From NCBI GenBank assembly GCA_039090855.1, contig CM077002.1, positions 86,804,194 to 86,868,193 of the forward strand: 64,000 nt of DNA, in the 5' to 3' direction. The notes beneath the pieces were generated by a model. It did not search any database and was not told the DNA's origin. It was given only the letters and a program-made list of their open reading frames with translations. Positions 33,705 through 45,068 of this stretch are shown piece after piece. Each line of letters begins with the position of its first letter. Position 1 is the first letter of the stretch. The DNA is from Macrothele yani. Its lineage: Eukaryota; Arthropoda; Arachnida; Araneae; Macrothelidae. A program made the translations under genes and the position numbers.

Positions 33705-34940
33705 CTAAACCTAAGGCACTGATAAAGAACACTGAAGAGCTATTGAATAAAATAGAAGAACTTCCAGAATTAGAAAATTCTTCCGTGGCAAGTTTGGATG
33801 TTGTGTCAATGTATACGAATATTAACCTGGACAAACTCATAGATTACATAGCAGATGACCAATTTGAATTAGTAGTGTTTCATGGTTATAATAAAGAAGA
33901 ATCAATTGGCCTTTATGAACTTACAGTGTTTGCTCTAAACAACAATTTTTTCAATTACAAGGCTGTTTCTATAAGCAAAGAAGTGGGCTAGCATTGGACT
34001 CTTCATTAGCACCTCTCCTAGCAAATTATTGCGTAAGTAAACTAGAAGAGGCCTTCCTATTGAAAGCTTCTATTTTCTGCATGTATACTAGATACGTGGA
34101 TGATAACCTTTTCATTATAGATCAAGATTCAAGTGGATACCCATCAAAAATTCTAGAAGGTTTTAATTCCCAAGATGAATCCCTGAAATTCACTTTAGAA
34201 GAGCAAAACAAAAATAAGCTAAATTACCTAGACATTACTTTGAAGTGGGAAGGAAAAAAGTTTATCACAAAATTATACAAAAAGCCTACAAATACTGGAA
34301 AAATTTTAAATTATAAACCAGATCACCCTAATTATATAAAGAAAAATGTAGCTTTACAATTTAAAGAAAAAGTTGAAAAGCTGAATTCATCTTCAGAAGC
34401 TAAGGAGAAACATAAAAATAAGTTAAAATCAATCTTACTAGTAAATAATTACCCTTCAAGAGAGATTCGTGAACTACTAGGAGGAAATCCTACTAAGAAC
34501 AGAACTAGCACTACAGATGATAAAGAGAAAATTCAATATTTATTCACAAGAAAAGTCACTTACCACAAGGGACTGTTTGAAAAACTAAAGAAAATCAGCA
34601 CTAAATATAAAATTAGGTTAGCTCCAGGTTTAAATAACAAATTAAAAAAATACTTACCATCCCTAAAACAAAGAGAAGAAAATACTTTACTAAAGGAAGG
34701 AGTCATTTATAAAATCGAGTGTTCATGTGGTTTACCATACATAGGAGAAACAGGATGAAGGTTAACCACCAGAATTAATGAACACAAAGCTGCAATAAGG
34801 AACATTTCAAATAAAACAGGAATAAACAGGCACATAAACTGGCCACAAAATGGACTGGGACTCCTTACAAGTAATCAAACATTAATCCCACAAAATTATC
34901 TGGAAATTAGAGGAATCCCTGGAAATTTACAAGACACAAG
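33705..34940 (+). pseudogene. PLE-B RT-GIY-YIG, copy B2
   Basis: Palm motif A-S-L-D-V-V-S-M-Y-T-N-I-N-L (about 33789-33830). A one-base loss near 33950 separates it from S-S-L-A-P-L-L-A-N-Y and the catalytic Y-T-R-Y-V-D-D-N-L-F-I (about 34087-34119). This copy has YVDD where its siblings have YMDD. Then come Y-K-K-P-T-N-T-G-K, the long basic linker, and G-V-I-Y-K-I-E-C-S-C-G-L-P-Y-I-G-E-T-G up to a TGA at 34756. The remaining endonuclease is in frame but shortened by deletions (R-H-I loss near 34835). Confidence 0.8.
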
Positions 34941-35021
34941 GTGGCAACATCAATGACCATGCTGGATGGAAAATCCACCAGGCTTGGTCGCCAGACCTGT
35001 GGAAGTAGTAAGACACAAGAA

Positions 35022-35061
35022 CTCCTGATGATGATCTAGTGACTAGATCAAAAATTTGAGA
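35022..35061 (+). ncRNA. Hammerhead-like motif, PLE-B2, probably inactive
   Basis: Core CTGATGA (35025-35031), extra T, stem II GATCTAGT/ACTAGATC (extended), but GAAA is AAAA, so the invariant G12 is lost. Stem I CTC/GAG is kept. Confidence 0.55.
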
Positions 35062-35371
35062 GGTAAAGCCCTTAAAAATTTATCCTCTATAATTCCCGTT
35101 CAATATTTATACTATTTCCTTTATTTGGAAATCATATAAAATTTCTAAAATTTGGCAATAACTGAATTAACACATGTTTTAAGTTTACCACCTCACATTT
35201 TATTCATTCACTGTAAGGCTGATGAAGGTAGAAGTTACTACTGAAACATTCCTTCAATTAATGTTTCTCATGTTACTTTCATGTTGTTGAATTCTAATAT
35301 GACATTAAGGATTCCTTTCACTTTTGATCTGTTTCTTGTTACATGTTTCTGCTACTTTGCGCTTTTATGAG

Positions 35372-35415
35372 CAATTTACATGTTTCAGGTTTCTAATAAC
35401 TCTTCATCAGAATTT
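35372..35415 (-). ncRNA. Hammerhead-like motif, PLE-K left tail
   Basis: Minus strand: stem I AATT, exact core CTGATGA, extra A, weak stem II, GAAA, palindrome ACATGT, A, returning AATT. Confidence 0.5.
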
Positions 35416-35639
35416 CCCATTCTCCTACTTTCCCAAAAGGACTCTCCTTTCTAATGTCTGTCTATTCTCTGGACCCTGTTAAAAGATTAGAAATTATTTT
35501 ATATTTTACACCCTATATTTGACGTTCCAGTTTCTCTTGTGGGTGGCATCTCAAAAAGCTTTTTCACATGACATTCTTTACCTCTTGTCTATCGCAGAGG
35601 TGCAATTAAATTTGTTTACATACTTTGAGGTGCAATTAA

Positions 35640-36040
35640 TTTGTTACATACCTTAATCCCTTTAGTAAAATTAAAGGATTAAATAAAGAATTAGACAAAA
35701 TATGGAACAAATTTAATAGCAGTTTTGGCCAGGTAGTTATAACTCAGAGATACTGTTATTAATAACAGAAATAAAAAAATATTTTATGAAAATCTGGTGC
35801 ATATGAAATTTCAGTTAAATTACAGTCACCTAAATTCCAATTAAAACAATGGTTAAACCAATATGTAAAAAACAAAATGCTACAGAAAAGAAGGGAAAAA
35901 CAGCCATGATTTAGTATTGCGTAAAAAATAAAATACCACCAAAATATCAAGTAAATTTAACTTCAACTCATAATATGAAAAAGAATTAAGAATCTTCAAA
36001 ACAGTGTCAATAGAAAAGAATGACATGAGTTTATGTAATG
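35640..36040 (+). pseudogene. PLE-K GIY-YIG endonuclease remnant
   Basis: Recognisable only in patches: G-A-Y-E-I-S-V (about 35798-35818), L-K-Q-W-L-N-Q-Y-V-K-N (about 35841-35875), E-G-K-T-A-M-I-Q-Y-C-V-K-N and V-S-I-E-K-N. These are the A/D/H-type landmarks in the right order. The Y-I-G half is lost and frameshifts are frequent. Confidence 0.6.
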
Positions 36041-36044
36041 TTCA

Positions 36045-36410
36045 AGATGTGTGCTGGTGAGATGCGTTACTTCTGGGGGGTTTGTGGTAAGACGTGCGCT
36101 GATCATGTGAGGAATGAAGATGTGTAATGTGAGGCAAAATGTTGTTAGTAAGGTGGAGACTAACATTCTTAGGTGGTTTGGACATGTTGAAAAAATGAGT
36201 GATGAGGTCGTGACTAAAAGAAGTTTTTCAGCCCAAGTGGTAGGAAAGAAAGGTAGAGGAAGGCCAAGGAAATCATGGGCAGATCAAATTCAGGAATGTC
36301 TGCTTGAGAAAAAGATTATGAGTATGAAGTACAAAAGGTCTTGTGTGCAGCGTATGATGGATGTTAATGAAGCTCATACTGTGTGGCGAGATCATTATAA
36401 ATGGAGATAG
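36045..36410 (+). pseudogene. LINE reverse transcriptase C-terminal fragment
   Basis: Open from 36114 with N-I-L-R-W-F-G-H-V-E-K-M, then G-R-G-R-P-R-K-S-W and V-W-R-D-H-Y. This is the well-known C-terminal region of a common arthropod non-LTR retrotransposon, preceded in another frame by M-R-Y-F-W-G-V-C-G-K-T. It is truncated at its 5' end and sits inside the PLE-K remnant, whose basic C-terminal text seems to resume near 36570. Confidence 0.75.
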
Positions 36411-37021
36411 TTGATACACTAATAGTAAGTAAATTCTAGTTCTATCAGTTAAATGTGTATTTGGCAAACCTCTAGTCTTTCTTCGAGGAGCTAACCTCTG
36501 AATCGCAGAGAACAGCTTAATGATTTATATGTATATGTCTGTCAAGGCCCGGTTACACTATAGAAGCATGGAAATTACTATTAGAAAAAAAATTCAATAA
36601 CAGGACACATAATAAGGGAAAAAAAGAAAAAGGAAGTAAAAACCTATATATGAACATACATATTGCATATGCTGATACACACCCTGGGCTCAACCCTAAA
36701 ATTTTCTATTTCCTGCATAAGCAGCTTTATGCTAGCACAGTATTGGTCTGCTAAATTAAATTTTGTTCATTTATGAGAGGAAAGGCACATTTTAGTTTAA
36801 TTTAATTTAAATTTTTAAAGTCCAATTATGAATTATATGTTGACACTGAGACCAACAGATGGCAGCACAAGACATCTGCAATAGATGAAAATCTAATAAA
36901 TGCCAAAATGAAGAAACTTTTTAAGATTCTACCCAGAAGGTTAAGTGGAAACCCCAAACACATGGTTCAGAGAAGAGACAGACATCAGAAAGGATAGTAA
37001 TTTTGATAAATGAGAAAAAAG

Positions 37022-37066
37022 GAAACTCTGATGAAGGCTTATCAAAAACCTGAGAAATGCAAACTG
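37022..37066 (+). ncRNA. Hammerhead-like motif, PLE-K right tail
   Basis: CTGATGA at 37028-37034, extra A, GGCTT..AACC partial stem, TGAGAAA. Decayed relative to the left tail. Confidence 0.4.
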
Positions 37067-37070
37067 TTTA

Positions 37071-37532
37071 ATTAACATCTTGAGCACAAGTTTTTTTCAA
37101 GTGGTTTAATACATCTCAACTGAAACAACAACTGCTCTGCATACCAAGAACGACAGCCACATGGCTTGTAATACAAGATACCTCAAAGATAAAAAGTATG
37201 GATGAAAAGTTATATCTTCTTTTTTAGTGTATTTAAAGAATTTAAAGGAATATTTAATATTTTAACAAACAGCCAGAGCAAAGTAGAAAGGTGTAAAATA
37301 GAAAAAAATGTTTTAATGGTTCATAGTTTTATTATAAAATTTCAATACAGGTGCCGTGAATCATTCAGCATACAAATTAATGCACATTTTTTGTTTTATG
37401 CATTTCTGAAAAGAGAAATGGTATTGCTTACCTAAAAGCAACAGTAAATAAAACTATTATAAATGGTTCAATACAGCATTAGGGTTTCAATTCAGGTTTC
37501 AAATTGCATGCAAAATATTTTAATAATATTCA
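37071..37532. other. Intron sequence next to the upstream SPATA20-like exon
   Basis: Nothing recognisable beyond the donor site at its right end. Confidence 0.4.
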
Positions 37533-37538
37533 ACTTAC

Positions 37539-37707
37539 ATTTGAGCAACACCTCCATCTTTGCTTTTATATGCACTTCTAAGCAGCTGACCATTCTCCTC
37601 TTGAAACATGTGTTTATACAAAAATTTGGCAGCTTCCATTGCTCTCTGGCCATATTTCCTGTCTTGTAGAACCTGGGCAGCTCTAGCAAAGCCACTTATC
37701 ATTAAAC
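37539..37707 (-). CDS. SPATA20-like protein, internal exon (upstream)
   Basis: Minus-strand exon bounded by TTCAG| (before 37707) and |GTAAGT (37538-37533), both strong consensus sites. It encodes G-L-M-I-S-G-F-A-R-A-A, then A-A-K-F-L-Y-K-H-M-F and G-Q-L-L-R-S-A-Y. These match the SPATA20 stretch just after the W-N-G-L-M-V-S-G motif. The first codon is completed by a G from the previous exon, consistent with W-N-G. The intron to the next exon is about 8.45 kb and full of transposons, almost all in the opposite orientation. I could not find the earlier exons in the remaining 26 kb. Confidence 0.8.
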
Positions 37708-38654
37708 CTGAACGTACACATACATAAATGATCCATAAAGGCATGTTTATGATACTACTAGTAATTATAACAATAAAACAGACAATGAATAAAAAACCAA
37801 ACAAAAAATAAATACATGCTTTATACATTTAAAAATTTTTTTGGTGAGTACACATACTATATGAAATATCAGACAAAATTATGAGAAAGAAGTAACAAAA
37901 GTTTCCTTGGAAGTAATATGGGTTCAAAATTGGTCTGCTCCTAAAGTACATGAGCAACAGCTGAGACAAAATGATTAATAATAAAAAATAATACACAACA
38001 CTTATAGACCTTTGTAATGTGCAATGCACTGCTTAAGCTTGAAGGCCCAAGCAAATACTTCTCCAAACACATGCCCAGTATAGTTAAACAAACACAAACA
38101 ATGATCCTACTTACATATGCAATGCAGCCCATTGTTCCGATTATTACATTTCCCGCATGTAGAGTTTGCTCAGTTGTTATCATGCTGGAGAGAGAAATGA
38201 CATCTCATCCTAATCAGTATTAACACATGAAACACCAAAAACAATGTAATCTCTTGTTAACCTCAAAAACATACAAGTTGTAATAAGCTGAAAGAACAGA
38301 CTTTTCACAAATTAGCACCAATGAAACTCACATACATCAATAATGAAATAAAACCATATGTACAAAGGTAAAAGTCACGCCTTCAATTGAACTTTCATGA
38401 TATTAACCACCCCTCCATATCACCACGACTTCGAAGACTAAAATATGAACATAAGACATATACAAAAGTAATTGGAAGACATTTTGAAACATTTCATCCA
38501 CAACTGAAACTATCAAAACCATCCGATGAAAACTGTGTTTCGCACGAAAGGAACATGTAAGTCATAAAAGCTGTCTACGTACGCTAAAAAACATTATCCC
38601 TGCTGATACTATAGACTAATTTAAAAAAACTTTATTCACAAGTAAAAGCAAGTT

Positions 38655-38699
38655 AAAAGCGAGATCTTTCGGGATCCCTAGATCCCATCTTCAGGCTTG
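38655..38699 (-). ncRNA. Hammerhead-like ribozyme, PLE-F inverted tail
   Basis: Minus strand, identical to the pseudo-LTR copy: CTGAAGA, T, GGGATC/GATCCC, GAAA, AGATCT, C, stem I AAGC/GCTT. Confidence 0.75.
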
Positions 38700-38755
38700 A
38701 ACGAATTCCTCATAAAATCATTAATTTCGATCCCACCCCTGCTACCATCGCAGAT

Positions 38756-40328
38756 TTGAGCAAATTGAAAAATAAAGGCTCTTTACCAACTGTTATCTCG
38801 GCAATGATGAAACCGCCCATTGGGCCCAGGGTCCCGGGAGCCTTCGGGAAAATGAAGACTCACAAACCTGATCGCCCACTCAGACTTTTAGTTTCTGGCT
38901 TTTCTAGTCCTACACGCCCCCTTGAGACTGCTCTCGCTAAATACCTTCAACCACTTACTAGTAACTCTCCTTTTTCTATTAAAAGCTCTACCCAAGCCAT
39001 TTCACGTATAACAGCGGTTAACACTACGGGAACGAACTTCATCATGGCTTCATTAGACGTGGTCTCTCTGTTCCCGAGTGTTCCCCTTGATATTGTTCAT
39101 TCCATCATTACCACCAAATTACAGGCCAACTTAACTATATCCCCCACGAGATTGAAGCCATTAAATCTGCCCTCCAGTTGGTAGCCAAGAGATCTTATTT
39201 CAAATTTGGTGACAAAATTTATCTTCAAAAGGAGGTTGCACCTATGGGCTCCCCCTGTCCCCGGTTTTGGCGGAAATTTTCCTCCAGTCTCTTGAGGAAT
39301 TAGTTATGTCAATTTTTCCTGCTCAACCTATTTTATTGATCAGGTATGTAGACGACATGTTAGTCTTTTGGCCACATTCAATGTCTCTACTAGAGGAATT
39401 TACCGAATGCTTCTCCTCACAGTTCCCCACAATTAAGTTTACTTTGGAACTGGAAACTGAGGGCAAGCTCCCCTTTTTAGACATACTACTCACTCGAGAC
39501 TTAAATACCAATTTTATCAGTTTTTCTGTGCATCGTAAACCAACAGCTGTGCCCTGTATGATTCCGTTTTTGTCCTTTAACCCTATTTGTCATAAATCTA
39601 CCTCCTTCTACTTCTATATTAAATGAGCTTATTCTCATTCGTCGTCACCCGGGGCCCTGGACAATGAACTTAAGTACATTTGGACTATGGCCCGATCCTT
39701 TGGGTACCCGGATTCGTACTTCGGACGCTTCATGAATATAGTTCAACGTACTCGATCCACTACCCTAACTACTCCAAAAACAACTTTACGGTATATAGGC
39801 AAGACTGAGTTTTCTCAACCACTTGTGACTATCCTTAGAAAAACATGCAAGAAATATGGACTTGGTTTTGGAGTCTCGACTCGTAACATCTTTTCTATTA
39901 TCAGAACTGATCGTGACGTGATTCCCGATCTATCTAGACCCGGTGTATACCGCATACCTTTAGTCAACATTAATAATCCAGAGGATGTGAAATATTATAT
40001 AGGTTCGACTCTCAGGATCTTAAAAGTACGATTATCGGAACACCAATATTACTTGAGGTCAGGCTCCACCAACACAGCACTAACTGAAACTGTGAACCAA
40101 GAGGGAAAAATACCTGACTGGAAGAACGCAGTGGTTTTGAACTCTAAAGTAACAAGGGGAAATGTTTTCCTCTCCGAGAGCTTATATATCCATTCATATG
40201 GGCCTTTATGCTGTAACTCAGAACTTCCATCATTCATTCCTCACATATGGAAAAAACTAATTCCCATCGACATGCCCGGAACCACTACGAACAATATTGT
40301 ATTACCTTACATATCTTCGAACTATTGA
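38756..40328 (+). pseudogene. PLE-F RT-GIY-YIG, pseudo-LTR copy
   Basis: Contains K-M-K-T-H-K-P-D-R-P-L-R-L-L-V (about 38851-38895), palm M-A-S-L-D-V-V-S-L-F-P-S (39046-39081), L-I-R-Y-V-D-D-M-L-V-F (about 39337-39370), and the endonuclease: P-G-V-Y-R-I-P-L-V then Y-Y-I-G-S-T-L-R-I-L (about 39940-40030), H-Q-Y-Y-L-R and the S-E-S-L-Y-I-H-S-Y helix. It is broken by a frameshift at M-G-S-P (about 39245-39260), a stop at 39625 and another near 39180. The endonuclease frame (39687-40328) is open to its natural end, unlike in the downstream copy. Confidence 0.85.
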
Positions 40329-40431
40329 TTGTTTTTTGATTTGCTATGTTGACCGGTGTCAACGCCCACTGCGTTGCATCATGGGTCAAACCTGATCGTA
40401 TATAAGTGGACCACTTGTTGTTCTTTATGGC

Positions 40432-40480
40432 CTTAAGCCTGAAGATGGGATCTAGGGATCCCGAAAGATCTCGCTTTTAA
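40432..40480 (+). ncRNA. Hammerhead-like ribozyme, PLE-F pseudo-LTR
   Basis: Stem I TTAAGC with GCTTTTAA, core CTGAAGA, extra T, stem II GGGATC/GATCCC with a TAGG loop, GAAA, palindrome AGATCT, predicted cleavage after C40472. All core bases are consensus. Confidence 0.8.
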
Positions 40481-40627
40481 CTTGCTTTTACTTGTGAATA
40501 AAGTTTTTTAAATTAGTCTATAGTATCAGCAGGGATAATGTTTTTTATCGTACGTAGACAGCTTTTATGACTTACATGTTCCTTTCGTGCGAAACACAGT
40601 TTTTATCGGACGTTTTTAGCTGCATCT

Positions 40628-42990
40628 GTGTGTTTAAATAATCATCTGGTGAGTGGACATACCAACAGTCTGCATTACCTATTGGATTGTTTTTCGTGGC
40701 CTAGGAGAATGGAAGTGGCCTTCAGAACATTCTGTACCTTCAGGAAAAAGATCGCTGTCAACGAGACCCACCTGAACTTCTTGGTCAACTGCAAATCGCT
40801 ACAAGTTGTCCCAAGGTTCCTTGCTATTCGATGTCATCCGATTTCGTCTCACGATAAAATAGTTATCGAAAAAGCAGAATTCCGACGTCTAACTACTGAG
40901 ATACGGCAAAAAAGAAGTTTCTTGGATTTACTTAACAGAAAGGCTTACCATTCATACACTACTTTGGTTAACCTAATACCATTCATTACCTTGGGTAAGC
41001 AACTTGTAATGTTTTTTTCTTCATTACGAACATTATTAGATAGCACTGAAGCCCGTCACACCTCAAAACTTTGTTCGTTGGTTACATCTAGACCGCGCAG
41101 AGCTACTAGATTCAACCCTCATGAGGCAACAATGCCTTTACCTGATACCTTTTGTAACTTCAGTTCTACCCAACTATCAACACCACAGCGCACAGCTTTA
41201 AATCGTGGGTATAAATTTTCATACCCGACTTCTTCGTTCAACCCTCTTCGTTCCATCCCTCAACTCAAAACAATCATTAGGTCATTACCAGAAGATGAAA
41301 GAGACACATTACGGAGTGATAGGGCTCCAACTCTTCCACTGGGTTGAAGTATGAACGCTCTCAATTGATTGCCCTGTCCAATAACCCTAACATTTCCATA
41401 ATCAGTGCAGATAAATCTTTAGAAATGGTCATTTTAGATCGAGGTGATTATGAAGCAAAAATGCAACAGGCCATTGAACGAATTCCTCATAAAATCATTA
41501 ATTTCGATCCCACCCCTGCTACCATCGCAGATTTGAGCAAATTGAAAAATAAAGGCTCTTTACCAACTGTTATCTCGGCAATGATGAAACCGCCCATTGG
41601 GCCCAGGGTCCCGGGAGCCTTCGGGAAAATGAAGACTCACAAACCTGATCGCCCACTCAGACTTTTAGTTTCTGGCTTTTCTAGTCCTACACGCCCCCTT
41701 GAGACTGCTCTCGCTACTTCAACCACTTACTAGTAACTCTCCTTTTTCTATTAAAAGCTCTACCCAAGCCATTTCACGTATAACAGCGGTTAACACTACG
41801 GGAACGAACTTCATCATGGCTTCATTAGACGTGGTCTCTCTGTTCCCGAGTGTTCCCCTTGATATTGTTCATTCCATCATTACCACCAAATTACAGGCCA
41901 ACTTAACTATATCCCCCACGAGATTGAAGCCATTAAATCTGCTCTCCAGTTGGTAGCCAAGAGATCTTATTTCAAATTTTGGTGACAAAATTTATCTTCA
42001 AAAGGAGGGTGCACCTATGGGCTCCCCCTGTCCCCGGTTTTGGCGGAAATTTTCCTCCAGTCTCTTGAGGAATTAGTTATGTCAATTTTTCCTGCTCAAC
42101 CTATTTTATTGATCAGGTATGTAGACGACATGTTAGTCTTTTGGCCACATTCAATGTCTCTACTAGAGGAATTTACCGAATGCTTCTCCTCACAGTTCCC
42201 CACGATTAAGTTTACTTTGGAACTGGAAACTGAGGGCAAGCTCCCCTTTTTAGACATACTACTCACTCGAGACTTAAATACCAATTTTATCAGTTTTTCT
42301 GTGTATCGTAAACCAACAGCTGTGCCCTGTATGATTCCGTTTTCGTCCTTTAACCCTATTTGTCATAAATCTACCTCCTTCTACTTCCATATTAAACGAG
42401 CTTATTCTCATTCGTCGTCACCCGGGGCCCTGGACAATGAACTTAAGTACATTCGGACTATGGCCCGATCCTTTGGGTTCCCGGATTCGTACTTCGGACG
42501 CTTCATGAATATAGTTCAACGTACTCGATCCACTACCCTAACTACTCCAAAAACAACTTTACGGTATATAGGCAAGACTGAGTTTTCTCAACCACTTGTG
42601 ACTATCCTTAGAAAAACATGCAAGAAATATGGACTTGGTTTTGGAGTCTCGACTCGTAACATCTTTTCTATTATCAGAACTGATCGTGACGTGATTCCCG
42701 ATCTATCTAGACCCGGTGTATACCGCATACCTTTAGTCAACCCTAATAATCCAGAGGATGTGAAATATTATATAGGTTCGACTCTCAGGATCTTAAAAGT
42801 ACGATTATCGGAACACCAATATTACTTGAGGTCAGGCTCCACCAACACAGCACTAACTGAAACTGTGAACCAAGAGGGAAAAATACCTGACTGGAAGAAC
42901 GCAGTGGTTTTGAACTCTAAAGTAACAAGGGGGAAATGTTTTCCTCTCCGAGAGCTTATATATCCATTCATATGGGCCTTTATGCTGTAA
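40628..42990 (+). pseudogene. PLE-F RT-GIY-YIG polyprotein, near complete
   Basis: N-terminal frame of 239 codons (F-L-V-N-C-K-S-L-Q-V-V-P-R-F-L near 40779-40825), then fingers I-I-S-A-D-K-S-L-E (41398-41425). The palm and YVDD motifs are as in the upstream copy (YVDD near 42112-42135), and the frame is open from 42040 to 42990 through thumb and endonuclease. Breaks: a frameshift at 41344, a five-base deletion near 41716 (relative to the upstream copy), an extra T near 41978, the shared frameshift at M-G-S-P (about 42018), and an extra G near 42930 that changes the last 20 residues. All catalytic residues are present. Confidence 0.85.
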
Positions 42991-43202
42991 CTCAGAACTT
43001 CCGTCATTCATTCCTCACATATGGAAAAAACTAATTCCCATCGACATGCCCGGAACCACTACGAACAATATTGTATTACCTTACATATCTTCGAACTATT
43101 GATTGTTTTTTGATTTGCTATGTTGACCGATGTCAACGACCACTGCGTTGCATCATGGGTCAAACCTGATCGTATATAAGTGGACCATTTGTTGTTCTTT
43201 AT

Positions 43203-43252
43203 GGCCTTAAGCCTGAAGATGGAATCTAGGGATCCTGAAAGATTTCGCTTTT
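43203..43252 (+). ncRNA. Hammerhead-like ribozyme, PLE-F 3' tail
   Basis: As the pseudo-LTR copy but stem II is GGAATC/GATCCT (one mismatch, one G-U) and the stem III palindrome is broken (AGATTT). Predicted cleavage after C43246. With the upstream site it would define a 2774-nt RNA. Confidence 0.65.
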
Positions 43253-43754
43253 AACTTGCTTTTACTTGTGAATAAAGTTTTTTTAAATTAGTCTATAGTA
43301 TCAGCAGGGATAATGTTTTTTATCGTACGTAGACAGCTTTTATGACTTACATATCAAAACCATTACATCATACGAAACAAAGACTATGCACAAATTAATT
43401 GAATGACATAAAAAAATTTGCAACAAAAAAGTTTAAAAATATTAACTTAAAAAACGTATTTACAAAGTTGAAAATCATGCCTTCAATTGAACCCGCAGAA
43501 AAATTCACATTAACCACGCCCTCCGTATCGGTACGACTTCAAAGACTTGAAAATACAAATATATACTATGAAAATACAATATATACTAATGAAAATACAA
43601 ATATAAGACTGCACACAAAAGTAATTGAAAGACCTCTTGAAACATTTCATCCACAACTAAAATATCCGAAAACATTACACCATAAGAACCAAAGACTATG
43701 AGTATTATAAATATTTAACGGGAATTATCGAGGATAAATTTATTAGGTACATTA

Positions 43755-43798
43755 CCTCTCAAACTTTCGATCTAAACACTAGATCTTTGTCAGGAGTT
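43755..43798 (-). ncRNA. Hammerhead-like ribozyme, PLE-B3
   Basis: Minus strand: CTC, CTGACAA (G8 changed to A), extra A, GATCTA/TAGATC, GAAA, AGTT, T, GAG. The G8 change should inactivate it. Confidence 0.55.
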
Positions 43799-43850
43799 CT
43801 TGCTTCCTTCTACTTCCACAGGTCTGGTGACCAAGCCTGATGGATTTTCT

Positions 43851-45068
43851 ATCCAGCATGGTCATTAATGTTGCCACCTTGTGTCTTGCAAATTTCCAGG
43901 GATTCCTCTAATTTCCGGATAATTGCATGGGATTGATGTTTGATCACTTTTAAGGAGTCCCAGTCCATTTTGTGGCCAGTTTCTTGTATGTGCCTGTCTA
44001 TTCCTGTTTTATTTGAGCTGTTCCTTATTGCTGCTTTGTGTTCTTTAATTCTGGTGGTTAACCTTCTTTCTGTTTCTCCTATATATGGTAATCCACAAGA
44101 ACAAACTATTTTATAAATGACTCCTTCCTGGAGTAAAGTATTTCCTTCTTTTTTTTTTAGGGATGGTAAGTATTTTTTAATTTTGTTATTCAAACCTGGA
44201 GCTAACCTAATTTTATATTTAGTGCCGATTTTTTTCAGTTTTTCAAACAGTCCCTTGTGGTAAGTGACTTTTCTTGTGAATAAATATTAAATTTTCTCCT
44301 TATTTTTGTCAGTAGTGCCTGTTCTGTTCCTAGTAGGATTTTCGTCCAGTAGTTCACAAATTTCTTTTGAAGGGTAATCATTTTCTAATAAGATTGATTT
44401 TAACTTATTTTTATGTTTTTTCTTAGCTTCTGAAGTTGAATTCAGCTTTTCAACTTTCTCTTTAAATTGTAAAGCTACATTTTTCTTTATATAATTAGGG
44501 TGATCTGATTTATAATTTAAAATTTTTTCTGTATTTGTAGGCTTCTTGTATAATTCTGTGGTAATATATTTTCCTTCCCACTTCAAAGTAATACTAGGTA
44601 ATTTAGCTTATTTTCGTTTTGCTCTTCTAAAGTGAATTTTAGGGATTCATCTTGGGCATTAAAACCTTCTAGGATTTTTGATGGGTATCCACTCGAATCT
44701 TGATCTATGATGAGAATGATATCATCAATGTATCTAATATACATGCAGAAAATTGAAGGTTTCAATAGGAAGGGCTCTTCTATTTTACTTACATAATAAT
44801 TTGCTAGGAGAGGTGCTAATGACGAACCCATTGCTAGCCCACTTCTTTGCTTATAGAAGCAGCCTTGGAATTGAAAAAAATTGTTGTTTAGAGCAAACAC
44901 TGTAAGTTCATGAAGGCCTATTACTTCTTCTTTATTGTATTCATGAAACACTACTAGGTCAGATAGGTCATCTGCTATGTAATCTATGAGTTTGTCCAGG
45001 ATTATATTCGTATACATCGACACAACATCTAAACTTGCCATGGAAGGGTTTTCTAATTCTGGAAGTTC
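43851..45068 (-). pseudogene. PLE-B RT-GIY-YIG, copy B3
   Basis: Minus-strand frames: palm A-S-L-D-V-V-S-M-Y-T-N (about 45005-45038), S-G-L-A-M-G-S-S-L-A-P-L-L-A-N-Y, and catalytic Y-I-R-Y-I-D-D-I-I-L-I (about 44705-44740; Ile replaces the usual Met or Val). Thumb Y-K-K-P-T-N-T-E-K and basic linker (44287-44586). Endonuclease G-V-I-Y-K-I-V-C-S-C-G-L-P-Y-I-G-E-T-E-R (44068-44130) open to about 43851. Frameshifts near 44585 and 44280 separate the three frames. It is among the better preserved B copies. Confidence 0.8.

Larger units (their letters stand above)
33700..35115 (+). mobile_element. PLE-B copy B2, 5' truncated
   Basis: Plus-strand PLE-B from the RT palm to a tail that ends CCCGTTCAATATTTAT. 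Unlike most copies here I see no inverted partner on the left. It may have been lost or may never have formed. No target duplication found. It lies in the SPATA20-like intron on the opposite strand. Confidence 0.8.
35345..37070. mobile_element. PLE-K, old inverted dimer with LINE insertion
   Basis: Diverged inverted tails: the minus strand of about 35345-35500 matches the plus strand of about 36945-37070, both with AGACAGACAT, a CTGATGAAG core and a following AAAC stretch. Between them is a decayed plus-strand PLE endonuclease (35640-36040) and a LINE fragment. It is far more diverged than the other dimers, so tail-out dimers have formed over a long period. Confidence 0.6.
29090..37538 (-). 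other. SPATA20-like intron
   Basis: Begins GTAAGT and ends in a T-rich tract plus TAG when read on the minus strand. It contains a PLE-J tail fragment, a small palindrome, a complete-ended Tc1, a PLE-B copy and a decayed PLE-K with a LINE fragment. The stretches 29096-29780, 29900-30530 and 30605-31655 hold nothing else I can name. Confidence 0.75.
38523..43351 (+). mobile_element. PLE-F three-part unit with target-site duplication
   Basis: Flanked by TATCAAAACCAT (38511-38522, 43352-43363). Three parts: inverted tail only (38523-38698), 5'-truncated direct copy (38699 to about 40612), near-full direct copy (about 40613-43351). The two direct copies look about 99% identical and share a disabling frameshift. 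It inserted in the inverted tail of PLE-H. It is less AT-rich than the neighbouring families. Confidence 0.9.
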
